Positions 41,825 to 53,000 of a DNA stretch of 64,000 nucleotides are shown piece after piece; the stretch's first letter is position 1, and the number at the start of each line of letters is the position of its first letter. The stretch is taken from positions 237,851,809 through 237,915,808 of the forward strand of contig JAUMIR010000002.1 of the NCBI GenBank assembly GCA_030847615.1, in the 5' to 3' direction. The position numbers were made by a program, and so were the translations under genes. The notes beneath the pieces were generated by a model that was given only the letters and a program-made list of their open reading frames with translations, did no database searches and was not told the DNA's origin. The stretch is from Gambelia wislizenii (lineage: Eukaryota > Chordata > Lepidosauria > Squamata > Crotaphytidae).

Positions 41825-42467
41825 AGGCTCGCCTATATGAGGCAATAAAATGTGGATTGATGCGCACTAACAGCAATTCTCAGCAGCTTTCATTTGTCTC
41901 CACGTCCCCACCCCCAAAACCGCAGGGATGTGAAGCCATACGTGTTTGTTGTCCAAATGGGCATGCCTGCTAATCAAGATAGCGGGTGCGAGTGAATTAC
42001 TCGCATTTTTATCGTCACTGCTGCCAAACAGTATTTTTTTTAAAGCAAATCCAAGGTGCAGAAGTGCAATCTTCTGCTTACAAAAAACAGGAAAAAAGAA
42101 ACAAAAAGGCTGTTTCGTTGGTTCAGCACACAATCGCTATGGCAAAAATCCAACATGGCGGTTCTGGGTGCTTGCTTTGCCAGTAAGCTCCGCCCCCTGT
42201 GCACATCTGACCAATCAGCTTTCCATTTCTGCTCTTATCGGAAAAGCACATCAAAGCAAATCATTTGTCCCAATGAGTGGGGATGCACATTTCATTTGGA
42301 GTTTTTTTTTTAAGTTGGGAAAAGCCACGAAATCTTTTCCCACTGAGTATTTGGAGCTTTTTTGGGGGGCTCCTTCCAAATACGGCGAAATTATGTGGGA
42401 TCTCATTTAGACAAAACATATTCTCCTCGAATTCTATGAGGAGTATTTTCGCTGTACAAACAAGCCC
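41825..42467 (+). mobile_element. MITE family A, copy 4 (3-bp duplication TAG)
   Basis: Ends AGGCTCGCCTATATGAG and GTACAAACAAGCCC, with TAG at 41822-41824 and 42468-42470. This is a complete 643-bp copy that defines the family boundaries. Confidence 0.8.
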
Positions 42468-42660
42468 TAGGTTTCACATGCTAGGTGTGTTGTGTGTTTT
42501 TTCTCAGGCCTGCACAGATGCTGTACTCTTCCAGATGTCTGAATTTCAGCAGTTATGCCCAGTGAGGATTGCTGCAGTATTGCTGCATAACGTCACTGAG
42601 TGAAATGGTAAAGAAATGAGCAACTGCCATTTCTTCAAAAGCCATTTTTGAAGAATGTTA

Positions 42661-43273
42661 TGGTCCGTCTATATAATTAAAAAAAAATCTGTTTGGGGGG
42701 GTAAAGAATACAAATAGGCAGTCGTTCGTATGCATATGTTCCGCCTATGGATTTTTTACCCCCCCTAAACTCTGTATGACCCCCCCTTCCCCAGCTGGCT
42801 GGAGTGAACAAGCCAAGCGGCAGCTTGAAATCTCCTGCCACTTTTTTTTTTTTAATTTAAAAAGGTGCCTGCTTTGCGGACATTCGGTTTTCCCTATTTA
42901 CAATGTAAAATAAATATATATATATATAAAATTCACAGACTTACCGGATTCTCACTTAGCCGGGAATCCAACATGGCAGGCGCTCCCAATTTCCCTCCTT
43001 GCTAGCCCTGCCCCCTCTACTCGGCCAGCCAATCAGATTACACTGCCTGTTCGTATGTGTGCGAACAGGACGTACAGACCACCAGCCGTTCAAACGGCTG
43101 TATGGATTTTATCCCGAGATCCGCTAATCCTTCCGAACGCCGAATCCATGTAGTTTATGGGGGATTCGCTAGCCCCCCCTTCTGAATGACACATATGAAT
43201 CCGAATGGCCATGTGTACAGAAGAGCGATCTTCCAAACGGCGTTCGTATTTTTTTTACCATGTAGACGGGCCC
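42661..43273. mobile_element. MITE family B, copy 2 (3-bp duplication TTA)
   Basis: Ends TGGTCCGTCTATAT and GTGTAGACGGGCCC-type right end (TGTAGACGGGCCC), with TTA at 42658-42660 and 43274-43276. Matches 24478-25094 over its length. Confidence 0.8.
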
Positions 43274-43276
43274 TTA

Positions 43277-44640
43277 GTGTGGCATGGTGGGTAAAATGCT
43301 GCATTATGACTGCAGAGGTTTGCATTCTGTTCCCCATAAAATTCACTGGGTAGCCTTGAGAGCCACTCACTATCTTTCAGCTGTACCTACCACCCAAGAC
43401 TGTCATGAAGGTATAAAGACAATGGTGCGGATCTGTCGCGATGGATGCCCAGCCATCATGGGGAGTTCATCTCAAGACCTACAGTTCACAACAGTGGGAA
43501 ATTCCATTCCCTGGGTTCCATAGCATCAGGTATGGCAAGGGGCGTGGGAACCTCATTTCCTAAACATGACATCGCATCACCTGACTGGAGAGCCAATCTG
43601 ATTTGGCAATGCAAAACCAATCAGAGATGACCACAAAGACTTTTACATTTTTCTGAATTCCTTTGTTCTCAGCCAGATGCGAGAGCACATGGGGAGAGCA
43701 CATGGAGAACTAGATGCACATGGCTTAGCCACATGGCTTGGGCCAGATGAAGAAACAAATACCTTGGTAGCAAGATAAACAGACTGTGATAATGGAGGTT
43801 GCGGGGAGCCAATCTCCCTCATGGGCCTGATAACATCCACAGAACCCCAAGGGATATCTGAAGCCTCAGGAGGAGACTTCCATTTAAGAAGAACTCTGAA
43901 TTACATCTACAGAGACTGAATTAGGCAGGCTATGAGAGCCTGGACTAACTATCCCAACTGGGATACGGACGTTGCATGGACATCAACAATGTAAGTTACT
44001 ATTATTCTTAGCTTAGGGACCTTCTAGCTAGTTTGCATTAGCTTTTATGATTTAATTTTGGGACTCTGACTGAATGTATTTCTTCTGTAACCTAAGCTGA
44101 AATCCTGGAGGCATGATTTTCCTCCATGTAGCCTTAAGCCTTGGGAACTAAAATAAAGTCTACTTCCTTTTCTCTATAAGCTCGCCTCACCCACCTTTCT
44201 CGCTCAGCTATCTGAATTTCTCTGGGATAGAGGAAAGTGTGTTACTGATCTTTTTAACACAACCTGTCTGGCTTCCCGCTGCACTAGACAAGAAAGGGAT
44301 AAATTCAGCGAGTGGTGGTGGTTTCGAAGAGAAAATCCCTCAGGTTGGGATTGGCAAAGGGGCAACCCTGGACCTCCCTGGAGGAAAAGCAGACTATACA
44401 TGTAAATAACAATAATAATAGAAACATATGTTTAATAATACATCCCAAAGGAGCTATGGAATGGCCAGATGCCCCAAAATTGATGTAGCATCTTTAACTG
44501 CTGTGTACAAAGGAAATTTTGGCAGATATGGCTGGTCCTGAAAATAACACAACAATTAAAGCCCTACATCTTTAATCTTGCTGTACGCCACCCCAGTTGC
44601 CGAGCAGAGGGGCGGGTTAAAAATAAAAATTTAATATTAT
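43277..44640. other. Intergenic; possible degenerate solo LTR
   Basis: 43277-43420 resembles a decayed SINE. 43796-44400 has LTR-like traits: AACTAAAATAAAGTCTACTT (poly(A) signal at about 44151) followed by CTCGCCTCACCCACC. I could not define matching ends or a target duplication, so this is only a suggestion. Confidence 0.3.
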
Positions 44641-44649
44641 TATTATATT

Positions 44650-45040
44650 ACATAGTTTGGGTCCAAGTTGCCTACGAGATTGCCTTCTCTCGTATAATCC
44701 GCCCTGTTCACTTAGGTCCTCTGCGGGACATTTGTTCCAGCCAGCCAGAACTAGGTTGGCAGCAGTCACCTGGAGGACTTTTTCCTCAGCTGCCCCTAGA
44801 CTCTGGAATGGCCTGCCGGAAGAGATACGGCAGCTAAATACATTTAAAGACCAATCTCTTCCAGCAGGCCTATCCAGATGATTTTAAATTGTGAATTTTA
44901 AACTGTGTACTGTTTTAAAATGTCTTAGTCTTACTTGTTTTTTAACTTGAAAAGTTTTAACTATGTGTTTTTAACTAATATTATGTTTATATGTTAATGT
45001 GTTATTCCCCACCTTGATCCACAAGGAGAGGTGGGTAAGA

Positions 45041-45080
<40 letters not shown>

Positions 45081-45086
45081 TCTTTA
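44650..45086 (+). mobile_element. CR1/L2-type LINE 3' end with (AAT)n tail
   Basis: The + frame 44657-44881 ends TFSSAAPRLWNGLPEEIRQL, the conserved C-terminus of L2/CR1-group polyproteins. A T-rich 3' UTR follows to GAGAGGTGGGTAAGAAATAA and (AAT)n at 45041-45080. A second copy of the same UTR, without coding part, is at about 45400-45570. Confidence 0.8.
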
Positions 45087-45573
45087 TTTATAACCTACTT
45101 TCCCCTAGGATTCGAGGCAGTTACTGGGACTCAAAAGTGAAGCAACCTTCCCCTGTAGTTGCATATAGTATGACCACCCTAATTTGGGGCAATTATCCAG
45201 TAATCCTATATACACCACATACAGGCAACCAGCATCCAGCTCTTGGCTAAATTCCATAGGGCCTGCTGGCTCTCTCCCTATTCTGAAGTCAATTCGCCTT
45301 CTCTTTCTGGACAGGGTCAGAGCCAGACATTGTCAAGCGCACCCCTTCCTTTCTCTCCCTCCTTCCTCCCCACTCACTGTGCTGCTAGGATAGGACCAAC
45401 TGGATCTTACATCTTTAAATTGTGAGTTTTAAATTGTGTACTGATTGTTTTTAAATGTCTTAGTTGTACTTGTTTTTAAATTGATAAGTTTTAACCGATA
45501 TGTGTTTTTAACTAATATTATGTTTATGCGTTGTTCCCTGCCTCGATCCACAGGAAGAGGTGGGTAAGAAATA

Positions 45574-45804
45574 CAGTTGTCCCTCTACATTCACGGATTT
45601 GGCATTCACGGTTTTAAGTATTCACAGCTTGAAAATATTCTTTAAAAAATAATAACCCAAAAAAGCAGACCTTGATTTTGCCATCTTCTATAAGGGACAC
45701 CATTTTGCTATGCCATTGCATATAATGGGACATTAATATTCACAGATTTGGGTATTCACAGGGGGTCCTGGAACCAAACCCCAGCGAATGTGAAGGGACA
45801 ACTG
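45574..45804 (-). mobile_element. Tigger-like MITE T4
   Basis: Reverse relative to T3. CAGTTGTCCCTCTACATTCA to GTGAAGGGACAACTG, with TA at 45572-45573 and 45805-45806. A (TCC)n run follows at about 45815-45840. Confidence 0.9.
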
Positions 45805-46010
45805 TAATTATTTCTCCTCCTCCTCCTCCTCCTCCTCCTTTGAGGAGGCCTTTTGAAATGAGGCCAAGGGATGCAAAATGACCATCCCTGATGTAAGCTC
45901 TATAACTAAACTGAATAAAAATGTCTGAAGGGGGAAAATGTCTTAGGTCCTTGCTTTTCTGACAAGTAGCCCCCAAACAAACAAAAGTGTAGAAATAGTA
46001 GATCAGTTAG

Positions 46011-46398
46011 GCCAAATCCACACTACTCAAATAATGCATGGATTATTTGCCATGGCTCCTTCCTATGGAATCCTGGGATTTGTAGCTTTACAAAGTCTTT
46101 AGCCTCTGCCAAAGTGTGCTGGTGCCTCACCAAACCTTCCATCCTTTTGCAGGTTGCTAAAATGAGTACTTGGCTTGTGGGGGCAATTAGCTAACACACA
46201 TTGGAAACTGCTTAATGCAGTGTAGATGTATAAATTGCTATTGTTTAAAACGATTTGTAAGCCGCTCTGATAGCCTTATGGCCGAAGAGTGTGGTATTAA
46301 TAAATAAATAAAAATAAAACCCCAGGATTCCATTGGAAGGAGTCATGGCAAATAATCCAGTTTTAAACTGTGTTATTTGCATAGTGTGGATATGACCC
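46011..46398. mobile_element. MITE family D, copy 2, split by a SINE (3-bp duplication TAG)
   Basis: Ends GCCAAATCCACACTA and TAGTGTGGATATGACCC; TAG at 46008-46010 and 46399-46401. The SINE 46137-46319 sits between CTCACCAAAC and CCCAGGATTCC. Confidence 0.75.
46137..46319 (+). mobile_element. tRNA-derived squamate SINE (5'-truncated) inside a D element
   Basis: CTTCCATCCTTTTGCAGG to AAGCCGCTCTGATAGCC and an (AAAT)n-type tail. Same family as 15482-15727; the tRNA head is missing. Confidence 0.8.
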
Positions 46399-46401
46399 TA
46401 G

Positions 46402-47394
46402 CCTTAACTCATAAAGGTGCCACAAGAATCTTTTTTCCTCCTTCTTTTCCTTCTCTTTACAGGGACTGATAACTTATTTTTATTATTATTATTATTATTG
46501 GTTTAACCATTAAACCAAGTGTTATTAGCTGGAGTTTTGTACCTCTGGAATCTACCCCAGAATCTAGAATCAGTGAGGTATCATTGGAGGATGTGGCACA
46601 TGCCAAGCAGTGTTGCTTTGTGAAATTGTGTTATTATGACCCTATCTATGATGATTTCATCCAGAAGGGGGGAAATGTCTCTGGAACTACTGAGACTTTC
46701 CAGTTCTTTTTGTTTTGATTTTACCGTCCTTCTCCCAGGTTTGCACCCAAAGTCTTTCTTGAAATATCCCAGGTCCCCCTCCTTCTCCCTCTCTTGTATT
46801 CTTCACCCTCCCCCTGAGATTGCTTGCCACATCTAGATTCATGGAACCTTTCAGAAATCGATTTTCAACCATTTCCACCCATTTCCACTGAGCCTTCCTT
46901 ATTATTATTCAGCAATCCAAGTGCTAAAGTACATTAGCAATGTTACACTAGCTTAACTTTAGGATCATGTTGTTTCGGTGCAAACATTCTTTCCCTCCCT
47001 TGATCTTTGTTAAATTTATGTCCTGGAAAAAATAACTGTGTTTACTGGCAGCAGTCATCTTCGCTAGTTCTGGGCTAATACAGATACCCAAGTAGAGATA
47101 CATTTCATTTCAGAAAATACTGAGTTAATTTAAAGTGACCTAGGAGGTAAGAATGAAAACGATGCCAGGAATATGTGAAGTCGAAGGCTTTCACGGCCAG
47201 CATCCATAGATTTTCCTTAGTTTTTTTTCTGGGCTCTGAAGATGCCAGCCACAGATGCAGAAACGTCAGAAATAAACTCTTCCAGACCACGGCCTCACAA
47301 CCCGGAAAAAAATCAAGGAAAATCTATGCCAGGAATACTTTTCCAGGAAATCCAAGAATGGCTTGGGTCCAGACTAGAGCCCTAAGTTTATCAG
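46402..47394. other. Intergenic; nothing recognised
   Basis: Contains an (ATT)n run at about 46480-46500. The stretch 47175-47345 shows a short inverted pair (TAGATTTTCCTT at 47207-47218 and AAGGAAAATCTA at 47316-47327) that may be a small MITE. No gene supported. Confidence 0.4.
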
Positions 47395-47755
47395 AAGGAG
47401 GTTTTCTCTCGGTCCCACCTCCATCCCAGGCTTGCTTGGTGAGGACTCTCAGTGAGAGTCTCAGTGAGAGTCTTCTCAGTGGCCGCTCCCACCCTTTGGA
47501 ACGCCCTTCCACGGGAGGCAAGGCTGGCCCCCTCCCTGATTTCCTTTCGCTGGCAGGCAAAGGCGTTTCTTTTTAATGTATAAGCAGCAGGGCTTCTTTT
47601 ATCTTGTATGTTTTAGATTTTATATGTTTTAATTTGATTTTATAATATTTTAATTGTATATATTGTATTTTTACATTTGTTGTTTTTTATTGAAGCAGCC
47701 TTGGGTCCCATCTTGGGAGAAAGACGGCATACAAATGAAATAAATAAAATACTTT
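47395..47755 (+). mobile_element. CR1/L2-type LINE 3' end
   Basis: GAGTCTTCTCAGTGGCCGCT then CTTTGGAACGCCCTTCCACG is the AAPTLWNALP-like C-terminus, followed by a T/A-rich UTR and CATACAAATGAAATAAATAA at the end. The frame is interrupted by a GAGAGTCTC duplication. Confidence 0.7.
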
Positions 47756-47999
47756 GAGATGAAGAAAACTTCATGTGGATCTCCAAAATAAAATCGATTT
47801 GGACAGGAACAAAACCTGGGGCTTGCAGAGACTTCCCCCTCCCCTCATCTGGAGGGGATCTTGTTCAGATGTTTTGTCAGTCTGTTTGGAATTGCTCCCT
47901 GAACATTTTTCATGACTGGAAGCACCATTGGTTTCCCCCCCCCCAGAGGGAACATTATTATTGGTGGATACGAGGATAACAATTAGGATTTTATTACTA

Positions 48000-48300
48000 T
48001 ATTAATAATTTATATCCAGCCTTTTCCCCAATATTGGCAATTGAACTACCCATAGAATTAAAAATCACATAAAACAAATCTATTAAAAGACAAAACAGCA
48101 GCATTTTCAACCCAGGCAAACTGTCACCATTGGCTATCAGGCTATTTGAACTGAGAAACAATTGGTGGCAATCAACATCCTATTGTGAACCCTTCTCCCA
48201 AGGTAGCAGAACTCTCCGGTTCTGTATTTCTCTCTAGCCTGTATGACTGCAATAGCTGTTCCCTGACTCCCATCATCTCCCCCCCCCCCAATTTGTTGAC
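48000..48300 (-). mobile_element. CR1/L2-group LINE endonuclease-region fragment
   Basis: TTTTCAACCCAGGCAAACTG and CAGGCTATTTGAACTGAG parallel 29281-29330 of the larger LINE. Non-functional fragment. Confidence 0.6.
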
Positions 48301-48420
48301 AACACATCCTTCCAAAATGGCTAGCAGTAGAGTGGGCCCTTAATATCTGCTGGGGTTTGGTTCCAGGACCCCCACCACATCCCCCCATGGATACAAAAAT
48401 CTGTGGACGCTTAAGCCCCA

Positions 48421-48930
48421 TTCTCTCTCTCTCTCTCTCTCTCTGGCTTTTCTTCCCAAACGAAGATTCAGGAAGGACTCATCCTGCGCTTTCTGCAAGC
48501 GCGCTGATGACTAAAAAGGCCAATCCGAGATAAACAAGTCCGGTTGCAGAAAGCACAGCAGAAGGTCTCCTTGGGTGATGTTTCCGGGTTGTGATTCTTT
48601 CTGCGTTGTCGTTTCTCTTCAAGACTTGTTCGGCGTGAGTTCTCAAATAAGGCTGCAGCATTGTGGATAGTGCGTCTCCATGCCTCCCGATGTGAGGCCA
48701 GGGCGGACCATTGTTGGTGATCCATTTGGCCGAGCCTGAGATGTTGTTTCAGGGAGTCCTTGTATCGCTTTTTTGGAGCACCCATCTTATGCTGACCCGT
48801 GGAGAATTCACTGTAGAGTACCATTTTTTGGAAGCGATGGTCCTCCATCTTAGAAACGTGCCCTGCCCAGCGCAGCTGTGTTCTCAATATCATGGCCTCA
48901 ATGCTGGTGATCCCTGCTTGCTCAAGGACA
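48421..48930 (-). mobile_element. LINE-Z copy 5, open C-terminal frame
   Basis: The minus-strand frame 48468-48941 stays open for 157 codons: [57 protein letters not shown] and the zinc-finger-like [20 protein letters not shown] plus C. The tail is (TC)n on the + strand at 48421-48443. Confidence 0.85.
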
Positions 48931-48951
48931 TATAATAGCATAGTAAAATAG

Positions 48952-49065
48952 CACGAGGCAGCAAACTTACAGCATAACTTGCCTAAAAACTATCTTTGAA
49001 GTCCTACTGTTCAATGTATACGCTGTACTATGCCTAATAAAAGTTGATTGAATTGTTTGAATTGT
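48952..49065 (+). mobile_element. Short LINE 3' tail insertion with 11-bp target duplication
   Basis: TAGTAAAATAG (48941-48951) and TAGTAAAATGG (49066-49076) flank an insert ending AATAAAAGTTGATTGAATTG, a LINE-type tail with an ATTG repeat. One mismatch separates the duplicates. Confidence 0.6.
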
Positions 49066-49197
49066 TAGTAAAATGGCATCCCTTATATAAAATGGCAATG
49101 AGCAAGGTTTCCTTTTTTGAATCCCACTTCCAAATATTTTCAAGCCATGGTTGGTTGAATCTATGGATGCAGAACCTGTGGATGCAGAGGGCTGACT

Positions 49198-49539
49198 ACT
49201 TGGAAGTAATGTAACTTATCCTAAGAGGGAGATGTCAATAAGCAGGCAGTCCTCCTTCTCTGTCTAAAACTGCAGGACAAGTCCTTGCCACCATGCCAAC
49301 TCCAAAGTGGCTTCCTCAAAGTGGCAATCCTCCCTTGGGGTCACCCCCTCTGTTGGAGGGCCCATCACTGCAGGAGTCCTACTTATATCTCCCAGCCCAG
49401 GTAAGCTGATATACTACAGCTAGTGAACCTACTGGAGACTGCTGGTTTGAGCCTCAGTTCTGCAAGGAAACACTTGTGTAGGTGTAACCAAAGAAGTGAA
49501 GGAAGACACAGCAGATGAAAAATAGGCAGCAAGCTGGCA
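49198..49539. other. Intergenic; nothing recognised
   Basis: No repeat or gene identified between MITE T8 and the copia element. Confidence 0.4.
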
Positions 49540-49544
49540 GGCTC
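49540..49544. repeat. Target-site duplication GGCTC, left
   Basis: Identical to 54792-54796. Five bp is the usual duplication length for Ty1/copia integrases. Confidence 0.9.
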
Positions 49545-50030
49545 TGTCACAGATCTGTGCAGAGCGCAGTCACTCCCTGTTCATCCGAACAGGGAATAAG
49601 CAACAAAAACGTGTGCTTTGTGAGCAAACAAATACTCCTTTGGTGCAAAAGTAAGTCCATGCCAAAATTCTTTTAGACTTTTATTAATAACAATTAAATA
49701 AAAAGGAAAACAATAACAGAAAGCATTTAACCATGTTTTCTAGGTTCTCTCTAAGCAAGAGAGGTACACACAAGCTTGAAGCTCTCTTCTATCTCAGGAA
49801 CAAAACAATATAACCCCTCCCAATTATATAGACCATAATACTTAGTCCTTGGGAGAACCGAAAGTAATCTTAAGTTTCGTTTCTCACATACAAACCTAAA
49901 GAACAGAATAACAGAACAGACAGATTTATTACCCTCTAATAGCCAAAGATGGCGCCAGGCATGTCTGGCTAAAAAATTATTCAGGGAGGGGAAGACAAAC
50001 TCCTGATCTCAAAAACTATTTTCCCTGACA
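49545..50030 (-). repeat. Copia 3' LTR (left on + strand)
   Basis: 486 bp. On the minus strand, a TATA-like TATATAAT lies at complement of 49823-49830 and the poly(A) signal AATAAA at complement of 49680-49685. A 9-bp hairpin TCCCTGTTC-ATCC-GAACAGGGA occupies 49574-49595, near the U5 end. The first 15 bases in element orientation also encode the last residues of gag-pol. Confidence 0.96.
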
Positions 50031-53000
50031 CCCCTCTAATTTTTCATCCAGACATTGACATATTATACCTAGTCTGTCACACAAAAGGTCATGCTTAATA
50101 TTACCCAACGCTTTAGTAAATAAATCTGCTATATTTTCTTCACTGGGGCAATACACCAAATCAATTAAACCATTTTGAACAGCTTCTCTAACATTTTGAA
50201 ATTTTACAGCCACATGTTTTGTTCTACTTTTAACACCTTGTGCTGTTGCCATCACTATACATGCTTGAGAGTCTTCAAAAACTTTAACAGCTTCTGAAAT
50301 TGGCATACCTAAATCACTAAAAATTTGTTTTAGATAAATCAGCTCATTTACCACGCTTGACAACGCGGCAAATTCTGCCTCTGCCGAGCTTAAAGCAATA
50401 GTGGATTGCTTTTTTGACCCCCAGTGTATGGCAGTGCCAGCATAAAAAATTATCATCCCTGAATCAGAATATCTATTTTGGATTTCGCTGGCAAAACTGG
50501 CATCGCAAAAAGCTTCCAACTCATGAGAACCTTGTGAACTTATTTTTACGCCATAATTCAAAGTTCCACGCAAATACCTTAATAAGCGTTTCAAACCTTG
50601 CCAATCATGTTGAGTTGGTTTTGACACTTTTCTAGACAAAACATTTACAGCATATTGTATATCTGGACGTGACCATCTTGCAATATACAATAAACTTCCA
50701 ACTACAGAATGAAAAAGTTCAGGATGTTCAAATGGCCTAGAATCTGTGATATTTATGAAATCACAACACATAGGAGTTCGAGCAGGTTTACATTGAGACA
50801 TGTTACAAAGATCCAAAACTCTTTCAATCTTTTGAACTTGACTCATTTTAAAATCACCATTTTCAAACCTCTGAAAATCTACTCCCAAATAGTTTCTAAT
50901 TTGACCAAGGTCCTTCAATTTAAATTTTGAACCCAATTCCTGTTTAAACTTTTGCACCTGAACATCAGTTTGTGTAATCAAACAGAAATCATCCACAAAA
51001 GCGACGACGATTTCATAATTCTGATTAACACCCCTTGTATACAAACATGGATCAGCAATGCTGTTCTGAAAACCAACATTTTTCAGCTGTTCATCCAAAC
51101 AAAGGTACCAACATCGGCCACTTTGCTTGAGACCATACAAGGCTTTATTGAGGCAATAAACCTGGTCTGCTCCCCCACTGTGAAACCCAGGGGCTTGCTC
51201 CATATAGATGCACTCATCCAATGGAGCATTTAAATATGCAGTCTCTACATCAAAGTGATTGACTTTAAGTTGGTTTAAACTTGCAATAGATAAAGCAATC
51301 TTTACACTTTGTACTTTAACAGTGGGTGCAAAAACCTGATCATAATTTTGATACTGTATCTGTGAATACCCCTTTGCAACCAAACGTGCTTTGTATTTGA
51401 CACCCCCATCCTGCAATTGCTTTCTCTTATATACCCAACGGCAACCCACAGCCTTTTCTCCCTGTGGCAATGCCACAATACGGAAAACATCATGGCCTTT
51501 GATGGATTCCATTTCATTTTCCATTGCCTCTTGCCACTTTTGTTGTTCTTCTTTTGGCAACTTTAAAACATCAGTATAATTATCAGGTTCAAAAGTCACC
51601 TGGCAAACTTTTACATTCTGTGCTGTGAATCTTAAAGGAGGCACTCCCTTTGTCTCTCTGTTAGAGCGACGGGGGACAACAGGCTGAGCCTGATCATTGT
51701 CAGAATCTGCATTTGAATCACTTTCCACATCAAAGGATTCATGCTTGGAACCCTCTCCTCTCAAGTCTGGGGAAATACCAGTGCCTGACTCAGCAGCCTG
51801 TTGCTGCTGCTGTTGTTCAGGTTGATTTTCACCAACAAATGAAGGCAAAACCACATCTAAATTAGCATGGACATGAGACCAGTTGGCCTGCTCCTCAAAT
51901 TCAGCATTCCTGGAAATCAAAACTCTCCCATCCCCAAACGCGAACCGCCAGCCCTTTGATGATTGGTCGTACCCGACAAATCTGAGCCTCCTAGCCTTGG
52001 GTTCCCCCTTTTTTCTGTTTGCCTTAGGGATATTCACCCATGCATAGGACCCAAAGGTCCTAATGTGCCTCACAGATGGCTTTTTGCCATAAAACATGAA
52101 AAAGGGTGTATTTGAAACCACAGAACTGGGTACACGGTTACTTAAATAAGCAGCTGTTAACATAGCTTCTCCCCAGTACTTCTGCTCAATGTTTGCATCA
52201 AACATCAGGCTATCTTTAATTGTTTGCAAAACACCAATTTTTCTCTCAGAAATCCCATTCTCATTAGGACTATAAGGGGTTGTGAGTCTGTGGAAAATTC
52301 CTTTTTGTTTTAGCCAATTTTGGAACTCATTTGACATGAATTCCCCCCCCCTATCTGACTGGAGAGATGACACCTTCTGGGGAAAATGTCTCTCAACATA
52401 AGCCACCCAATTTTTAAAAGTCTGAAATGTCTCATCCTTACTCTTGAGTAAGAATAGGAAACAATAACGACTGAAATCATCGACCAAGACCAGGATGTAC
52501 TTGGCTCCTCCCAGGGAAGGTGGATAGGGGCCAGACAGGTCCATATGAACCAATTCTAAAATTCTTTTTGACTTTCTCTCACTATGCTTGGGAAAAGGAT
52601 GGACCTTGGATTTCAATTTTTTACAAATTTTACAATCCAGGTACTTCTGACAAGCCCTCAAACTTAACCCATCCACCATGTCAGGCATCTGCCTGAGGAC
52701 CTTAAAACTAGCATGGCCAAATCTCCTATGCAACAGATGTACACAATTATCATGCAAAGGAGAGTTTGCCATTATAGTACTGGTTTGAGGCTCCTGTACA
52801 CTATTATACATATAATACAGTTGGTCATGAAAAACCCCTTCAGCCATAACAGTACCATCCTTTAAAATATAACATTTGTTCCCTTTAAATTGTACTTCAT
52901 AGCCCTCCTGTGTCAATTTAACAACAGAGAGTAAACACATTTTTAAATCAGGAACATACTGAACATTTTTTACATCCATGTTCAAACATTGTACAAAACA

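Larger units (their letters stand above)
48325..49197 (+). mobile_element. Tigger-like MITE T8, split by LINE-Z copy 5 and a second LINE tail
   Basis: CAGTAGAGTGGGCCCTTAAT and CTGGGGTTTGGTTCCAGGAC on the left; AAAATGGCATCCCTTATAT and TGGATGCAGAGGGCTGACT on the right. The interior is interrupted at about 48420 by LINE-Z and at 48952-49065 by another insertion. Confidence 0.75.

Noticed and set aside
50985..51002. RT motif FVDD instead of YVDD as a defect
   Set aside because: Phe for Tyr at this position is tolerated in retroelement RTs, and both aspartates are present.
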